Of a stretch of 64,000 bases of DNA, positions 7,759 through 16,167 are shown one piece after another (position 1 is the first letter of the stretch; each line of letters opens with the position of its first letter). The notes beneath the pieces were generated by a model. It ran no database searches, was not told the DNA's origin, and saw nothing but the letters and a program-made list of their open reading frames with translations. The DNA lies in contig NZ_JAHOPB010000001.1 of assembly GCF_019039055.1 (NCBI RefSeq), positions 3,260,001-3,324,000 on the forward strand, written 5' to 3'. Position numbers and translations under genes: made by a program. The stretch is from Reyranella humidisoli (lineage in GTDB: Bacteria > Pseudomonadota > Alphaproteobacteria > Reyranellales > Reyranellaceae).

Positions 7759-8443
7759 GCGCCCCGGTCAGGATTCGGTAGCCGTCGGTCGTGAGATGCG
7801 TGTTGTCGGGTCGGTAGGGAGCGCACGGCGCGCACGACATCCGGTCGTCGAGTTCGATGAACCGTACGCCGCTACGGCCGGCCAGCCCGTTACGCACGGC
7901 CGTATTGATTTGGCTGCGGGCGCTTGCCTGATACGTGCCGCCGGCGCCGCGGGGCAGGATGCCGAAGACGACGATCTGTTCCGGCTTCCATCTCCGCTCG
8001 ACGTCGTCGACGATGTCGAGGATGCCCTGCGAGATGGCGCAGGGCGGGTTGCGTCCAAGATTGTTGGTGCCGACCAGCATGATTACAGTCCGGGGCCGCA
8101 GGTGATCGAAGCGACCGCTTTCGATCTTCCACTTCGTCTGCTGCACCCGCTCGCCGCTGACCGCGATCTTGGCGACCCGTCGGCCGGGATAGGTGGATTC
8201 GAGAAGCGTGCGCGGCCAAGCCGCCGCGATCGAATCCCCCAGCACCAGCACATCGGACGCCTCGGGAACGGCGATCTCCTTCGCCGACGCCTCGGGAGCC
8301 GGAGCCGGGCAGTCCTCCGCGTACGCCGCCTGGCTGAAAGCCAGCAGCAGCGCGGCGAGGGTCGCTACTCCGCCGCGGCGACCCGCGGGACGACGAAGGA
8401 CAACATATGTTCCTTGCGGCGGCGATTGACAGGATTCTCGCAT
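7751..8443 (-). CDS. Secreted SGNH/GDSL hydrolase
   Basis: A 230-residue esterase/acetylhydrolase of the SGNH fold. Block I is GDS (Ser71), block III is GTNN (125-128), and the C-terminal dyad is Asp213 and His216 in PDNTHLTTDGY. An N-terminal signal peptide ends near AAYAED (about residue 42). The ATG at 8443 lies inside the upstream GSCFA gene, giving a 79-base overlap. It is the only ATG in frame before the signal sequence and has AAAAGG just upstream. It is paralogous to the SGNH gene at 15156-15971. A likely job is removal or transfer of acyl groups on a periplasmic or surface glycan, which is an inference. Confidence 0.87.
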   Translation of the reverse strand: MRESCQSPPQGTYVVLRRPAGRRGGVATLAALLLAFSQAAYAEDCPAPAPEASAKEIAVPEASDVLVLGDSIAAAWPRTLLESTYPGRRVAKIAVSGERVQQTKWKIESGRFDHLRPRTVIMLVGTNNLGRNPPCAISQGILDIVDDVERRWKPEQIVVFGILPRGAGGTYQASARSQINTAVRNGLAGRSGVRFIELDDRMSCAPCAPYRPDNTHLTTDGYRILTGALR

Positions 8444-10038
8444 GCGGCCTTTTCGAGGATTGCCTTGGCTTCGTCGATCTTCTTGAGGGCCATCAGGACC
8501 TCCGCGTAGTCGAGCATCACGACGTCCGCTTGGCTGAGCTCGACGGCCTGCGCGTAGAAGTGCGCGGCCTCCTTCAGGCGTTCGGCGTCCTTGTAGCCCT
8601 TGGCCAGCATCTCGTAGACCCGGTTGCGGCCGCCGCGTTTCACCACTTGGCGGGAGAAGGTCAGGGCCGCATTGCGGGCGGCATCCATGTCCTTCAATCC
8701 GATGTTGGCTTCGACCAGCATGTAGTAGCAGCGCCGGCCTTCGGGGGTGAGTTTCTCCATCTTGCCGAAGCCGAGCTTCTGCAGGACGCCCTTCGCATGG
8801 GCATATTTCTCCTCGCCGATCAGCAACTCCGCCTCGAGCAGCTCCTTCTGCGCTGGTTGCCATTCGTTCGGCGCCGCGAGAAGCGCCGCGCGGGCCAGCT
8901 TGAAGGCTCTGCGGTTGAGTGCGGTCCGGATGTAGAACTGCGCGAACTCGAAACTGGTCGAGATGCGGTCGTGGTTCTCCTGGAGCAGGTTCCACTTCAG
9001 GCGGGGATTGTTCTCGGAAACTTCGTTGATGTGGGCGATCAGCGTCGGGACATCCATCTTGTCGAGATCTGTGGAGCGCTCTGCGAAGCCCGCGACCATG
9101 CGGCCGACGTTGAAATCGACCAGCTCCTGCTCGACATGCACCATATCGTACTTGAAGGCGCGCTTGCGGTCGGACAGGGTGAAGCTCTCGTAGCTCGGGT
9201 AGTAGTGGACGTTCCTGCGCTCGGCCACGATGTGCTCGGCCGCGGTGCGCAGAACGCTCTTCGAGTAGGTGTTGGCCACCATCACGTCGACGGACCGATG
9301 CGTGGAGCCCATGGGGACCGGCGAGACCGTGACGATGATCTGCGTGTCGTTACGTCCGAACCTGTCGATGATGTCGGCGATTTTACGCAGGTAGGTCATC
9401 GTCTCGTCGAAGCTCAGGACGCGCAGCACGTAGCGTTCCGGCTCCGCTTCCAGCGCCTTCAGGCGGGGATGGGTGTTGATGTAGAGATCGTGCTTCTTGT
9501 CGTACCAGACCTCGGTCAGGCCCAGCGTGATGATGATGACCCGGCAATCCTTGACTTGGGCCACCGCCTGACGCACCGCCTCGCGACGGGCGGTGACGAT
9601 CTCGAGCGGCGCCGGCCGGATGCCGACAGGAAGGTGACTGTCCACGAACTTGCCGGGGAATACTTCGCTGAAATTCGCTTCCGGCACGAAGGGAAATTCC
9701 GGATCGAGGGCCCAAGCCAGCTCCTGGTAGATCGACGGAACGCCGTAGTTGTTCAATGCGCTCGGATCGATCTTGGCGAAGTCCTCGCGCTTGAAGATGT
9801 CGAGCGCCGGGATCTTGTAGCCGCGATCGAGCAGCTTGGCTTCGACGTTTCGCGCGAAGCAGGAACCGATGGTGAAAATTGGCTCGCCGGGCACGAGCCT
9901 GAACGTCACGTCGAAATGAGGCTTCGCGATCGGCTCGACGCGATTGTCTTTGTCCTCGCGGGTCGGCCAGGCCTGCGCGTCGTTTTCCGCCGAACGCGCG
10001 GCCAGGATTTCTTCGGCTGAGATTTCGAACAACGGCAT
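8365..10038 (-). CDS. GSCFA-domain protein with C-terminal TPR-like region (copy 1)
   Basis: A 557-residue protein. The N-terminal GSCFA domain (about 35-330) has its signature at 58-62 (GSCFA), followed by ITLGLTEVW near 185 and VANTYSKSVLRTAAEH near 265. The GSCFA family belongs to the SGNH-like hydrolases. The rest (about 340-550) is helical repeats of TPR character. The ATG at 10038 has GGGAG eight bases upstream; a longer frame to 10140 is an overrun through the small gene ahead. It is followed, with overlap, by the SGNH hydrolase, and faces a paralogue on the other strand. No signal peptide was seen, so it may act in the cytoplasm. Substrate unknown. Confidence 0.9.
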   Translation of the reverse strand: MPLFEISAEEILAARSAENDAQAWPTREDKDNRVEPIAKPHFDVTFRLVPGEPIFTIGSCFARNVEAKLLDRGYKIPALDIFKREDFAKIDPSALNNYGVPSIYQELAWALDPEFPFVPEANFSEVFPGKFVDSHLPVGIRPAPLEIVTARREAVRQAVAQVKDCRVIIITLGLTEVWYDKKHDLYINTHPRLKALEAEPERYVLRVLSFDETMTYLRKIADIIDRFGRNDTQIIVTVSPVPMGSTHRSVDVMVANTYSKSVLRTAAEHIVAERRNVHYYPSYESFTLSDRKRAFKYDMVHVEQELVDFNVGRMVAGFAERSTDLDKMDVPTLIAHINEVSENNPRLKWNLLQENHDRISTSFEFAQFYIRTALNRRAFKLARAALLAAPNEWQPAQKELLEAELLIGEEKYAHAKGVLQKLGFGKMEKLTPEGRRCYYMLVEANIGLKDMDAARNAALTFSRQVVKRGGRNRVYEMLAKGYKDAERLKEAAHFYAQAVELSQADVVMLDYAEVLMALKKIDEAKAILEKAACENPVNRRRKEHMLSFVVPRVAAAE

Positions 10039-10040
10039 GA

Positions 10041-10181
10041 TCAGGCTCCCGTGACGCCCTTCAACCCGGCTTCGACCGGCCCGGCGGCGAGGTCCAGTTT
10101 CTCCTGCGCGAAAACGCGCAAGCGTTCCTTCGCATACCATTTGTGCCGCAGAAGGTCCCGGAGATCGACGACCCTAGCCAT
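10041..10181 (-). CDS. Small basic protein upstream of GSCFA copy 1, unknown
   Basis: A 46-residue ORF starting MARVVDLRDLLRHKWY. AAGGAC lies about eight bases before the ATG, and the stop is two bases from the GSCFA start codon. This spacing fits a translated leader gene in the same operon. No domain was recognised. It is rich in Arg, Lys and Leu and predicted helical. Confidence 0.55.
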   Translation of the reverse strand: MARVVDLRDLLRHKWYAKERLRVFAQEKLDLAAGPVEAGLKGVTGA

Positions 10182-10427
10182 GTAAGTCCTTGTTTTTACG
10201 AGTTTCCTAGAATGCCAAGCCTCATCCGGCCCGACAACGCCCTTGTGCACGGCAAATTGGGAGAATCCAAGACACGATGTCTCATCTGGGACGCGACCGT
10301 TTCCTAACCGCACCGCCAGGTCCCGGCAGACGGAGGGGGTGCCCGAAGGCGCGGCCACAGGTGGACGCTTTCACGTCTGGGAGGCACAATGACCGCTATG
10401 CCATCTGCTGCGCCCTGAAGATCACGA

Positions 10428-12098
10428 ATGCCAATCGAGACTCTCGTGCCATCGCTGGCCGAGGAACCCAATCCGCTTCGGCGCTGGCCGGAGCGGGACG
10501 GACAGCCGAACCGCATCGAGCCCGTCGCCAAGCCTCATTTCGACGCGCCGTTTCGCCTGATCGAGGGCGAAGCCATCTTCACGATCGGCTCATGCTTTGC
10601 CCGTCATATAGAACAGAGCCTGTCGGACCGGGGATTTGCAATTCCGGTGCTGGAGTTGCTCAAGCAGGACTCCGCCTTCTTCGACGTGGATAGCGCGTTT
10701 CTGAATAACTACGGCACGCCCTCGATTGCACAGGAACTGGCCTGGGCGCTCGACGAAAGTTGCCCGTTCGATCCTTCGACGGCGCTGGCAGAGCTGGTTC
10801 CCGGTGGGTTCGTCGACATGCACCTCTTCGGGCGGATCAAACCGGTTGCATACGATGTCGCCCTCAAGCGCCGGGAGGCCATTCGAGCCGTAACGCGCCG
10901 GATCATGGAATGTCGCGTCGTGATCATTACCCTCGGGCTGGCAGAGGTCTGGTACGACAGGCGAGCCGGCGTCTATCTCAACGTTACGCCCCGTCAGCCG
11001 TTGCAGCTTCGCGAGCCCGATCGCTACGAACTGCGCGTGCTGACGTTCGACGAGACGCTGCATCATCTGCGGCGAGCGCTGGAGCTCATACGGACGCACG
11101 GCCGCCCCGACGTGCAGGTCCTGATGACCGTCTCGCCCGTGCCGATGACACAGACGTTCCGGCCCATCGATGTCGCCGTCGCCAATACCTATTCCAAGAG
11201 TGTTTTGCGGACCGCGGCGGAGCACGCTGTCTTCGAATACGACAACGTCCACTATTTCCCGTCGTTCGAGAGTGTCATGCTTTCGGATCGGCACCTTGCC
11301 TGGCGGGAAGATCTGATTCACGTGACCCAGGAACTCGTCGACGTCAACGTCGAGAGAATGGTCTCCGCATTCGCCGAGGACTCTCCCCTCGACGGGTTGG
11401 AGACGAGGGAGTTGCTGGCCGAGATCGACCGCAGGGCTGCCGGCGATGCACGTCGCAAGTGGCAAATGATGCGGGATCGAATTCAAAACGCATCCGACAA
11501 GGTGTTTGCCTCGGATTACCTCAAGCTCGCGATGAGATACCGGGAATATGATCTCGCCCAGAAGGCGCTGGATCAGGCACCTTTCGACGATGTCAGACGG
11601 TCAATCGAGCAGGCAGACCTTCTGATCCGCAGGGGCGAGTTCAAGCAGGCGCTCGCTCTGCTGCGAAAGATGCCTGTGCGGTACGAGGACCCTGAGTTTC
11701 TCGAAGGCCACGCCCGACGCTATTGGCGGCTCTCCGTCGACTGCTATGCAAGTCTCGGCCAGTTGGAGGCTGCAGAGAATGCGGCTAGGCGCTGGCACAG
11801 GACGCCGATGAAGGAGGGCGCTTCGTATCAGATTTTTCTCGCCCTTGCCCGCGCGCACAGGCGTCACGGCACCGATCAATCGGCTCTCCACTACTTTGAG
11901 CGGGCCGTCGCCTTGTTCACTTCTGACAACATTTTGCTCGAGTATGCTGATGCTTTAGTCATGTCGGGCCGAACCATCGAGGCGCAGAACGTGCTGGATG
12001 GGACGACGTGCACAACACGGGGGGCACAAATGCGAAAAGAAGAACTGCTGCTGTTCCTCCCACCTTTGAAGGTGGCGTCAGCCGAGCCGTCTACATGA
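10428..12098 (+). CDS. GSCFA-domain protein with C-terminal TPR-like region (copy 2)
   Basis: A 556-residue paralogue of the divergent gene at 8365-10038. The two align along the whole N-terminal domain (EPVAKPHFD, the GSCFA motif at 54-58, ITLGLAEVWYD, VSPVPM, VANTYSKSVLRTAAEH). By eye roughly half the residues are identical there, with more divergence in the C-terminal helical repeats. The start ATG has only a weak SD. The gene heads a forward run with a CMP-sugar synthetase-like gene and a TPR-glycosyltransferase. Together these suggest that GSCFA proteins act on a glycan or glycosylated product. The biochemical activity of this family is not established. Confidence 0.9.
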   Translation: MPIETLVPSLAEEPNPLRRWPERDGQPNRIEPVAKPHFDAPFRLIEGEAIFTIGSCFARHIEQSLSDRGFAIPVLELLKQDSAFFDVDSAFLNNYGTPSIAQELAWALDESCPFDPSTALAELVPGGFVDMHLFGRIKPVAYDVALKRREAIRAVTRRIMECRVVIITLGLAEVWYDRRAGVYLNVTPRQPLQLREPDRYELRVLTFDETLHHLRRALELIRTHGRPDVQVLMTVSPVPMTQTFRPIDVAVANTYSKSVLRTAAEHAVFEYDNVHYFPSFESVMLSDRHLAWREDLIHVTQELVDVNVERMVSAFAEDSPLDGLETRELLAEIDRRAAGDARRKWQMMRDRIQNASDKVFASDYLKLAMRYREYDLAQKALDQAPFDDVRRSIEQADLLIRRGEFKQALALLRKMPVRYEDPEFLEGHARRYWRLSVDCYASLGQLEAAENAARRWHRTPMKEGASYQIFLALARAHRRHGTDQSALHYFERAVALFTSDNILLEYADALVMSGRTIEAQNVLDGTTCTTRGAQMRKEELLLFLPPLKVASAEPST

Positions 12099-12157
12099 TG
12101 CTAACGCGTACGATTTAGTTGGTGGCAATCTTCATTCGCAAAATTGGGAGGCCGCTC

Positions 12158-12883
12158 TTGCGGGTGTATGCGCTAGTACCAGCCCGATCAGGTTCCAAGG
12201 GACTTCCTGACAAGAATATTCTGGAGATAGACGGCTGCCCTCTGATTGCCTGGGCGATTAGGTTTGGGCTGGCGCTCGGAATTGATCGGGTGATTTTGAG
12301 CACCGACAGTGATCGCTACGCCCAGTTGGGGCTTGCTCACGGAGCGGAATGTCCATTTCTCCGATCTGGAAATGCCAGCACGGATACCGCACGAGAGGAA
12401 GATATTTTAGAGGATCTGCACAACCGACTCCCTCAGTCTGGAATCGAGTTGCCTGACGTGTGGGTCTGGCTGAAGCCTACGAGTCCATTCCGAAAGTTGG
12501 CCTCTGTGCATGAGGCGCTGGCCATATTGAAGTCACGACCCGAGATCGATTCGGTTCGCTTAGTCAGCGAAGGAGATGCACGGCTGCAGATTGTTAATAG
12601 AGATGGGTACTTGGAGCCATTGCTCAAGGAGTGGCCTGAGCACTTGTCAAAAATTCCGCGCACTCACCTTGTCAAAGTCTATCATCCTTACAGTCTTGAG
12701 ATTTTCCGCCATAGCGGCTGGGTCACGCATCGGGCCGCGTTCATGGGCAAGCGCATTCTTCCCATTGTTCAGTCGCGCATCACCGGCCTTGATATCGACG
12801 ACAGAGATGGCTTCGATATCATCAAGGCTTTGATCGAGGCGCGTCCGCGTGCACCCATTATAAGCGAGCATCTACCGCCGTGA
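12158..12883 (+). CDS. CMP-sugar synthetase-like cytidylyltransferase (NeuA/KdsB-type)
   Basis: A 241-residue nucleotidyltransferase resembling acylneuraminate cytidylyltransferases. It begins MRVYALVPARSGSKGLPDKN, which matches the family's nucleotide-binding start, and has STDSDRYA near 65 and LKPTSPFR near 110. It should activate an acidic sugar such as a nonulosonic acid with CTP. The TTG start at 12158 is chosen because GGGAGG lies six bases upstream and the family motif starts at once; a TTG at 12119 would add an unrelated tail. DNA from about 12.1 to 14.4 kb is visibly less GC-rich than its flanks. No sugar synthase (NeuB-like) is in the window, so the sugar donor pathway must lie elsewhere. 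Confidence 0.85.
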   Translation: MRVYALVPARSGSKGLPDKNILEIDGCPLIAWAIRFGLALGIDRVILSTDSDRYAQLGLAHGAECPFLRSGNASTDTAREEDILEDLHNRLPQSGIELPDVWVWLKPTSPFRKLASVHEALAILKSRPEIDSVRLVSEGDARLQIVNRDGYLEPLLKEWPEHLSKIPRTHLVKVYHPYSLEIFRHSGWVTHRAAFMGKRILPIVQSRITGLDIDDRDGFDIIKALIEARPRAPIISEHLPP

Positions 12884-14421
12884 AGGGAACGCGGCCGGGC
12901 GAAGTGCTTTTCAAAGCCAGAAGTCTTGCGCAACAAGGTCGAGAAGCAGAAGCGATCGATCTGCTGGTAGAACTCTTGGAGCTACATCCTACTTACTGGA
13001 GGGCTTCGCAGTTTTTGGTCGTTAACCTCAGGGTACCTCCCACGGAGATTGCGCCGCACATAGTTCGGCGCGCGCATGAGGAGGCTAGTCGAAAGCCTGC
13101 CGTGCGACCCGATGCGGCGCGTACTCTTGCCAGTTTAATGCGCTTTCAGGAAGCGCGGGAGTTAATTGAGTCAGCCGGTCCGCTCGAAGATCCTGTTCTC
13201 GCAGATGCTGCTTTTGAGATCGCTGTTAACACTGGCGATCCGGTCTTGGCCCAACGTGCTCTGCGGGAGCGACAGTGGCTGTTGGGTTCTTCTGCGAAGA
13301 AAGACCTTTGGCGCATTCGTCTTGCCATGCTCAAGGGTAACCGTGCGGCAATGCAGGCTCCATTCGAGCGATTGCTCAGTGCGGAGAGTTCCAGCTTAAT
13401 GACCGCAGGTATGGCTCTCGGGCGCTATGCGGACGCATTCTCAGTGGAATGGAAGACAAGATTGCGCAGCGCGCTTTGCGAGCTGTTGCCAAATCTCATT
13501 CGACCTGATGAGCCTATCAAAGCTTTGGGCAACGCCCACGTCTTGATTATTGCTTACACGGAACTCGGTGATGAAATTCGTCTGATAGAGCTGGTTGATC
13601 GGGTCAGATCCCTGTTTGCCTCCTGCACCATCGTGGTGGATCGGCGAATTGCAGGCTTGGTCGCGCGAGGACGACCGGGTCTGGTTGTCTCCGGCAAAGA
13701 GAAAGTGGAGCCGAGTGGGGAGAACGCAGTGCCACTGATCCTGCGTCGGCACCTAAGCGAGGATTTGTGGAGGCGGGCTTCCAGCTTTGATCGCATCTTG
13801 CTCATTAGGGATCTCCAGGCTTTGCTAGTCAGGAGCGAGGAGGATTTGCCCAGACTTGCGCGCCCGCTCCACGTTAACGTCGACTTGCGAGCACGATGGG
13901 GTGCAGAGCTTGCTAGACGCGGGCATGGACCATGGATCGGCTTGTTTTGGCGATCCGGTCGACTGAACTACCTGCGTTCGATCAAGGCCACGGCTCTGAC
14001 GGATTGGAGTCCTCTCTTCAGGGTCTGCCCCGGCAACTACGTGAACCTTCAATTCGGCGCTGGCGTTCGCGAAGAGATTGATGGTGTTTCCTCGGAGGCT
14101 CGCATAGTCGAAATGCCTAGCTTGAACGTAAAAGAAGACTTGGAGTCTGTCGCTGCTCTGATGTGCGAACTGGACTTGGTCGTGACTATCCCAGGGACGA
14201 CACAGCATCTTGCAGGAGCGGTTGGAGCACGGACGATAGCCGTTACTCATCCAGCGGAGGCATTATTCCGCGCAAGGAGCGGGACCAATATCGGGACGTG
14301 GAGTCCGAACATTGAAGTTATTACCGGACCGCCAAGGCGGGGATTTGAAGGGGCAATAGAAAACACAGCGAAAAGAGTTGCAGATATCCTGCGGGAGAGA
14401 GCCCTGCCGTCGGTGAGCTGA
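12880..14421 (+). CDS. TPR protein with C-terminal GT9/GT41-like glycosyltransferase domain
   Basis: A 513-residue protein. Residues about 1-200 are helical repeats (ARSLAQQGREAEAIDLLVEL). The C-terminal half resembles the glycosyltransferase domain found behind TPRs in bacteria: GLFWRSG near 350, YVNLQFGAG near 390, and DLVVTIPGTTQHLAGAVGARTIAVTH near 430-455 in outline (a donor-site-like segment). The GTG start overlaps the previous stop in a GTGA junction, so the two are translationally coupled. It may transfer the CMP-activated or another sugar to protein or glycan. GC content is low like its partner gene, hinting at joint acquisition. Confidence 0.78.
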   Translation: MKGTRPGEVLFKARSLAQQGREAEAIDLLVELLELHPTYWRASQFLVVNLRVPPTEIAPHIVRRAHEEASRKPAVRPDAARTLASLMRFQEARELIESAGPLEDPVLADAAFEIAVNTGDPVLAQRALRERQWLLGSSAKKDLWRIRLAMLKGNRAAMQAPFERLLSAESSSLMTAGMALGRYADAFSVEWKTRLRSALCELLPNLIRPDEPIKALGNAHVLIIAYTELGDEIRLIELVDRVRSLFASCTIVVDRRIAGLVARGRPGLVVSGKEKVEPSGENAVPLILRRHLSEDLWRRASSFDRILLIRDLQALLVRSEEDLPRLARPLHVNVDLRARWGAELARRGHGPWIGLFWRSGRLNYLRSIKATALTDWSPLFRVCPGNYVNLQFGAGVREEIDGVSSEARIVEMPSLNVKEDLESVAALMCELDLVVTIPGTTQHLAGAVGARTIAVTHPAEALFRARSGTNIGTWSPNIEVITGPPRRGFEGAIENTAKRVADILRERALPSVS

Positions 14422-14775
14422 CAACGACGAACGTAGAGACGCGTGGCCGCGTTGAGGCTCTCGGATTGGTCCCAACTCAGGAAACGTGCTTCTCGTCCAG
14501 CAATCTCGGCGTCGACGCGTGTGGAACAATCATTCCTGAGCTCACGATCGGGAGTCGTCCATTGTCCTTTGTGCGAGTGGGCGTTCCTGTTCTTCCTGTC
14601 TAGCGCGAATCTACGCGTCCAGCTTGGCGCACAGACGCTTGAGCCTTGCCATGCGCGCCCTCAGCTGCGCCGCTTGGCGTTCCTCATCTCGGAGAAACAT
14701 AGCGGGCGACTTTCCTATGCCGGGACAGCAAAAAACACGAAAATCAGATTTGCGGCTGGCGCTCCAGTGCCGCCG
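14422..14775. other. Intergenic stretch without a confident gene
   Basis: No recognised gene, repeat or terminator was found in these 354 bases. Two weak coding possibilities exist. A forward frame stays open from a CTG at 14418 to a TAG at 14601-14603 (61 residues) but has no standard start. A reverse ATG at 14700 gives 29 charged residues ending at 14611, with AGGAAAG nine bases upstream. Neither resembles a known family, so neither is called as a gene. Confidence 0.4.
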
Positions 14776-15060
14776 TCAGCCTGCCGCGGGCGGGCGGGCT
14801 GCGCGCAGTTTGGCGATCAGATCCTTTTGTTCCGCTACCACCGCCCTCTGCTCTTCGATGAGCAGCTGTGACCGCTGGCGAATATAGGACACCCTCATGC
14901 GAGCCTCCTTGAGCGGCTTGGGCTCCAGACCTGTCTTGATGTCTTGCAGACGGGTCTTCAGCTCGGTCCGGTTCCGGCTTCTCTCGGCAACGATCTCCGG
15001 CAAGCGGCCGCGTACGTAGTTAAGCCGGTGAAGAGCCACGCGCTTCTCGCCTGCGTCCAA
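14776..15060 (-). CDS. Short coiled-coil protein with a TTG start, unknown
   Basis: A 94-residue ORF starting at a TTG. The initiation site is convincing: AAAGGAGG lies exactly five bases upstream of the TTG. The product is rich in Arg, Glu, Leu and Gln and should form helices or a coiled coil (for example RSQLLIEEQRAVVAEQKDLI). No family was recognised and no membrane span or signal peptide is present. It is divergent from the second SGNH hydrolase gene, with about 95 bases between the starts. Confidence 0.7.
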   Translation of the reverse strand: MDAGEKRVALHRLNYVRGRLPEIVAERSRNRTELKTRLQDIKTGLEPKPLKEARMRVSYIRQRSQLLIEEQRAVVAEQKDLIAKLRAARPPAAG

Positions 15061-15155
15061 TACTGCCTCCTTTGGTGTTGTGCGCGTAGTCTATGCATTT
15101 TTGCCGCATGTGTTTCAACTCTTGCGGGATGGGGAAGCGGTGCTAATTTCCGCCG

Positions 15156-15971
15156 ATGTGCGCAGCCCAAGTCGTCGTTCCGGAAGCCCCGACACCGGAC
15201 AAGCTCGATCGTTACAAAAAGCAGCTTGAGAAGCTGCCGGCGAGTGCCGTCGACGTTCTGATCGCCGGAGATTCGCTGGCGTCGATGTGGCCGAAGACGT
15301 CGCTACGCGCGACGTTCGAGGATTGTCGGATCACCAAGATGTCGATGACCGGCGACCGCATCCAGAACACCCTGTGGAAGGTGCGCAGCGGCGATTTCGA
15401 CCGCGTGAAGCCGCGGATGATTGTGTTGATCGTCGGCACCAACAATCTGCCGAAGGGATCCCCGCCGGCGATCGCCGCGGCGATCGATGCCGTCGTCGGT
15501 GAAATGATTGCGAGATGGTCGCCGGAGGCGATCTTCGTGGTCGGCATACCGCCGAGGGGGCCGAAGGGAACCTTCAAGACGGTTCGCCGAAAGAAGACGA
15601 ATGAACTGACCGGGGTCGCAGTCACCTCCAGGCCCAATGTCTATTTTTGCGATGTCGACGCGGCTCTCGGCGGAGATACTGCTGCCTACCATTCGGATTT
15701 GGTGCATCTATCGGATCACGGATACACGCTGATGTCGATTGTCGTGAAGTCTGCGTACCTCGAGTTCCGCAGCGCCAAGGTTGCGGCGGATCTCGCTGAA
15801 GCGAGACGGACCAGGATTGCTACATCCGAGAAAAAGCGGGACGGCGCCGCAGCGCGGTCCGGCAGAGCGTTCGAAGCGCCCTCTTCGAAGGAACCCCCGG
15901 CACGTCACGCGCCTCCGGCTGCGCCGCGTTCCTTCTTGGATCGGTTGGTCTATCTCGTCCTCGGGCGGTAG
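15156..15971 (+). CDS. SGNH/GDSL hydrolase (second copy)
   Basis: A 271-residue paralogue of the SGNH hydrolase at 7751-8443. It has GDS at 38-40, GTNN at 94-97 and the Asp181/His184 pair in SDLVHLSDHGY. Unlike the first copy it has no signal peptide: an in-frame stop lies nine bases before the ATG, so no upstream extension is possible. After residue 200 it carries a basic, Ala/Pro-rich tail (about 70 residues) ending in a short hydrophobic stretch (FLDRLVYLVLG) that could touch a membrane. It probably hydrolyses or transfers an ester group. Its placement in the same accessory region suggests work on the same product. Confidence 0.87.
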   Translation: MCAAQVVVPEAPTPDKLDRYKKQLEKLPASAVDVLIAGDSLASMWPKTSLRATFEDCRITKMSMTGDRIQNTLWKVRSGDFDRVKPRMIVLIVGTNNLPKGSPPAIAAAIDAVVGEMIARWSPEAIFVVGIPPRGPKGTFKTVRRKKTNELTGVAVTSRPNVYFCDVDAALGGDTAAYHSDLVHLSDHGYTLMSIVVKSAYLEFRSAKVAADLAEARRTRIATSEKKRDGAAARSGRAFEAPSSKEPPARHAPPAAPRSFLDRLVYLVLGR

Positions 15972-16057
15972 AGCCCGCATATGCCGTTTGGCAACCCGCC
16001 ATGCAGGTTCGGCATGCGGGTCTGAAACCAATTGCCCAATGACTTCCGGAGGGTAGA

Positions 16058-16132
16058 TGGTGGGCGCTGTAGGGATTGAACCTACGACCCCACCCGTGTG
16101 AAGGGTGTGCTCTCCCGCTGAGCTAAGCGCCC
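16058..16132 (-). tRNA. tRNA-Val (anticodon CAC)
   Basis: The reverse strand reads GGGCGCT ... AGCGCCC-A with a seven-base acceptor stem. It has a D arm with AGCTCAGCGGGAGAGC, an anticodon stem CACCC/GGGTG enclosing TTCACAC (anticodon CAC), and a T arm containing GGTTCAATCCC. CCA is encoded at 16060-16058. All arms pair. The 3' end points toward the accessory region at 7.2-16 kb. Confidence 0.95.
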
Positions 16133-16167
16133 GGAAGGCGCGCGTATAAGACAGGCGGGGAGGGCCG

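Noticed and set aside
8365..12098. GSCFA region as an antiphage defence system
   Set aside because: No nuclease, helicase, methylase, effector or sensor domain is present. The gene mix points to glycan work rather than defence.
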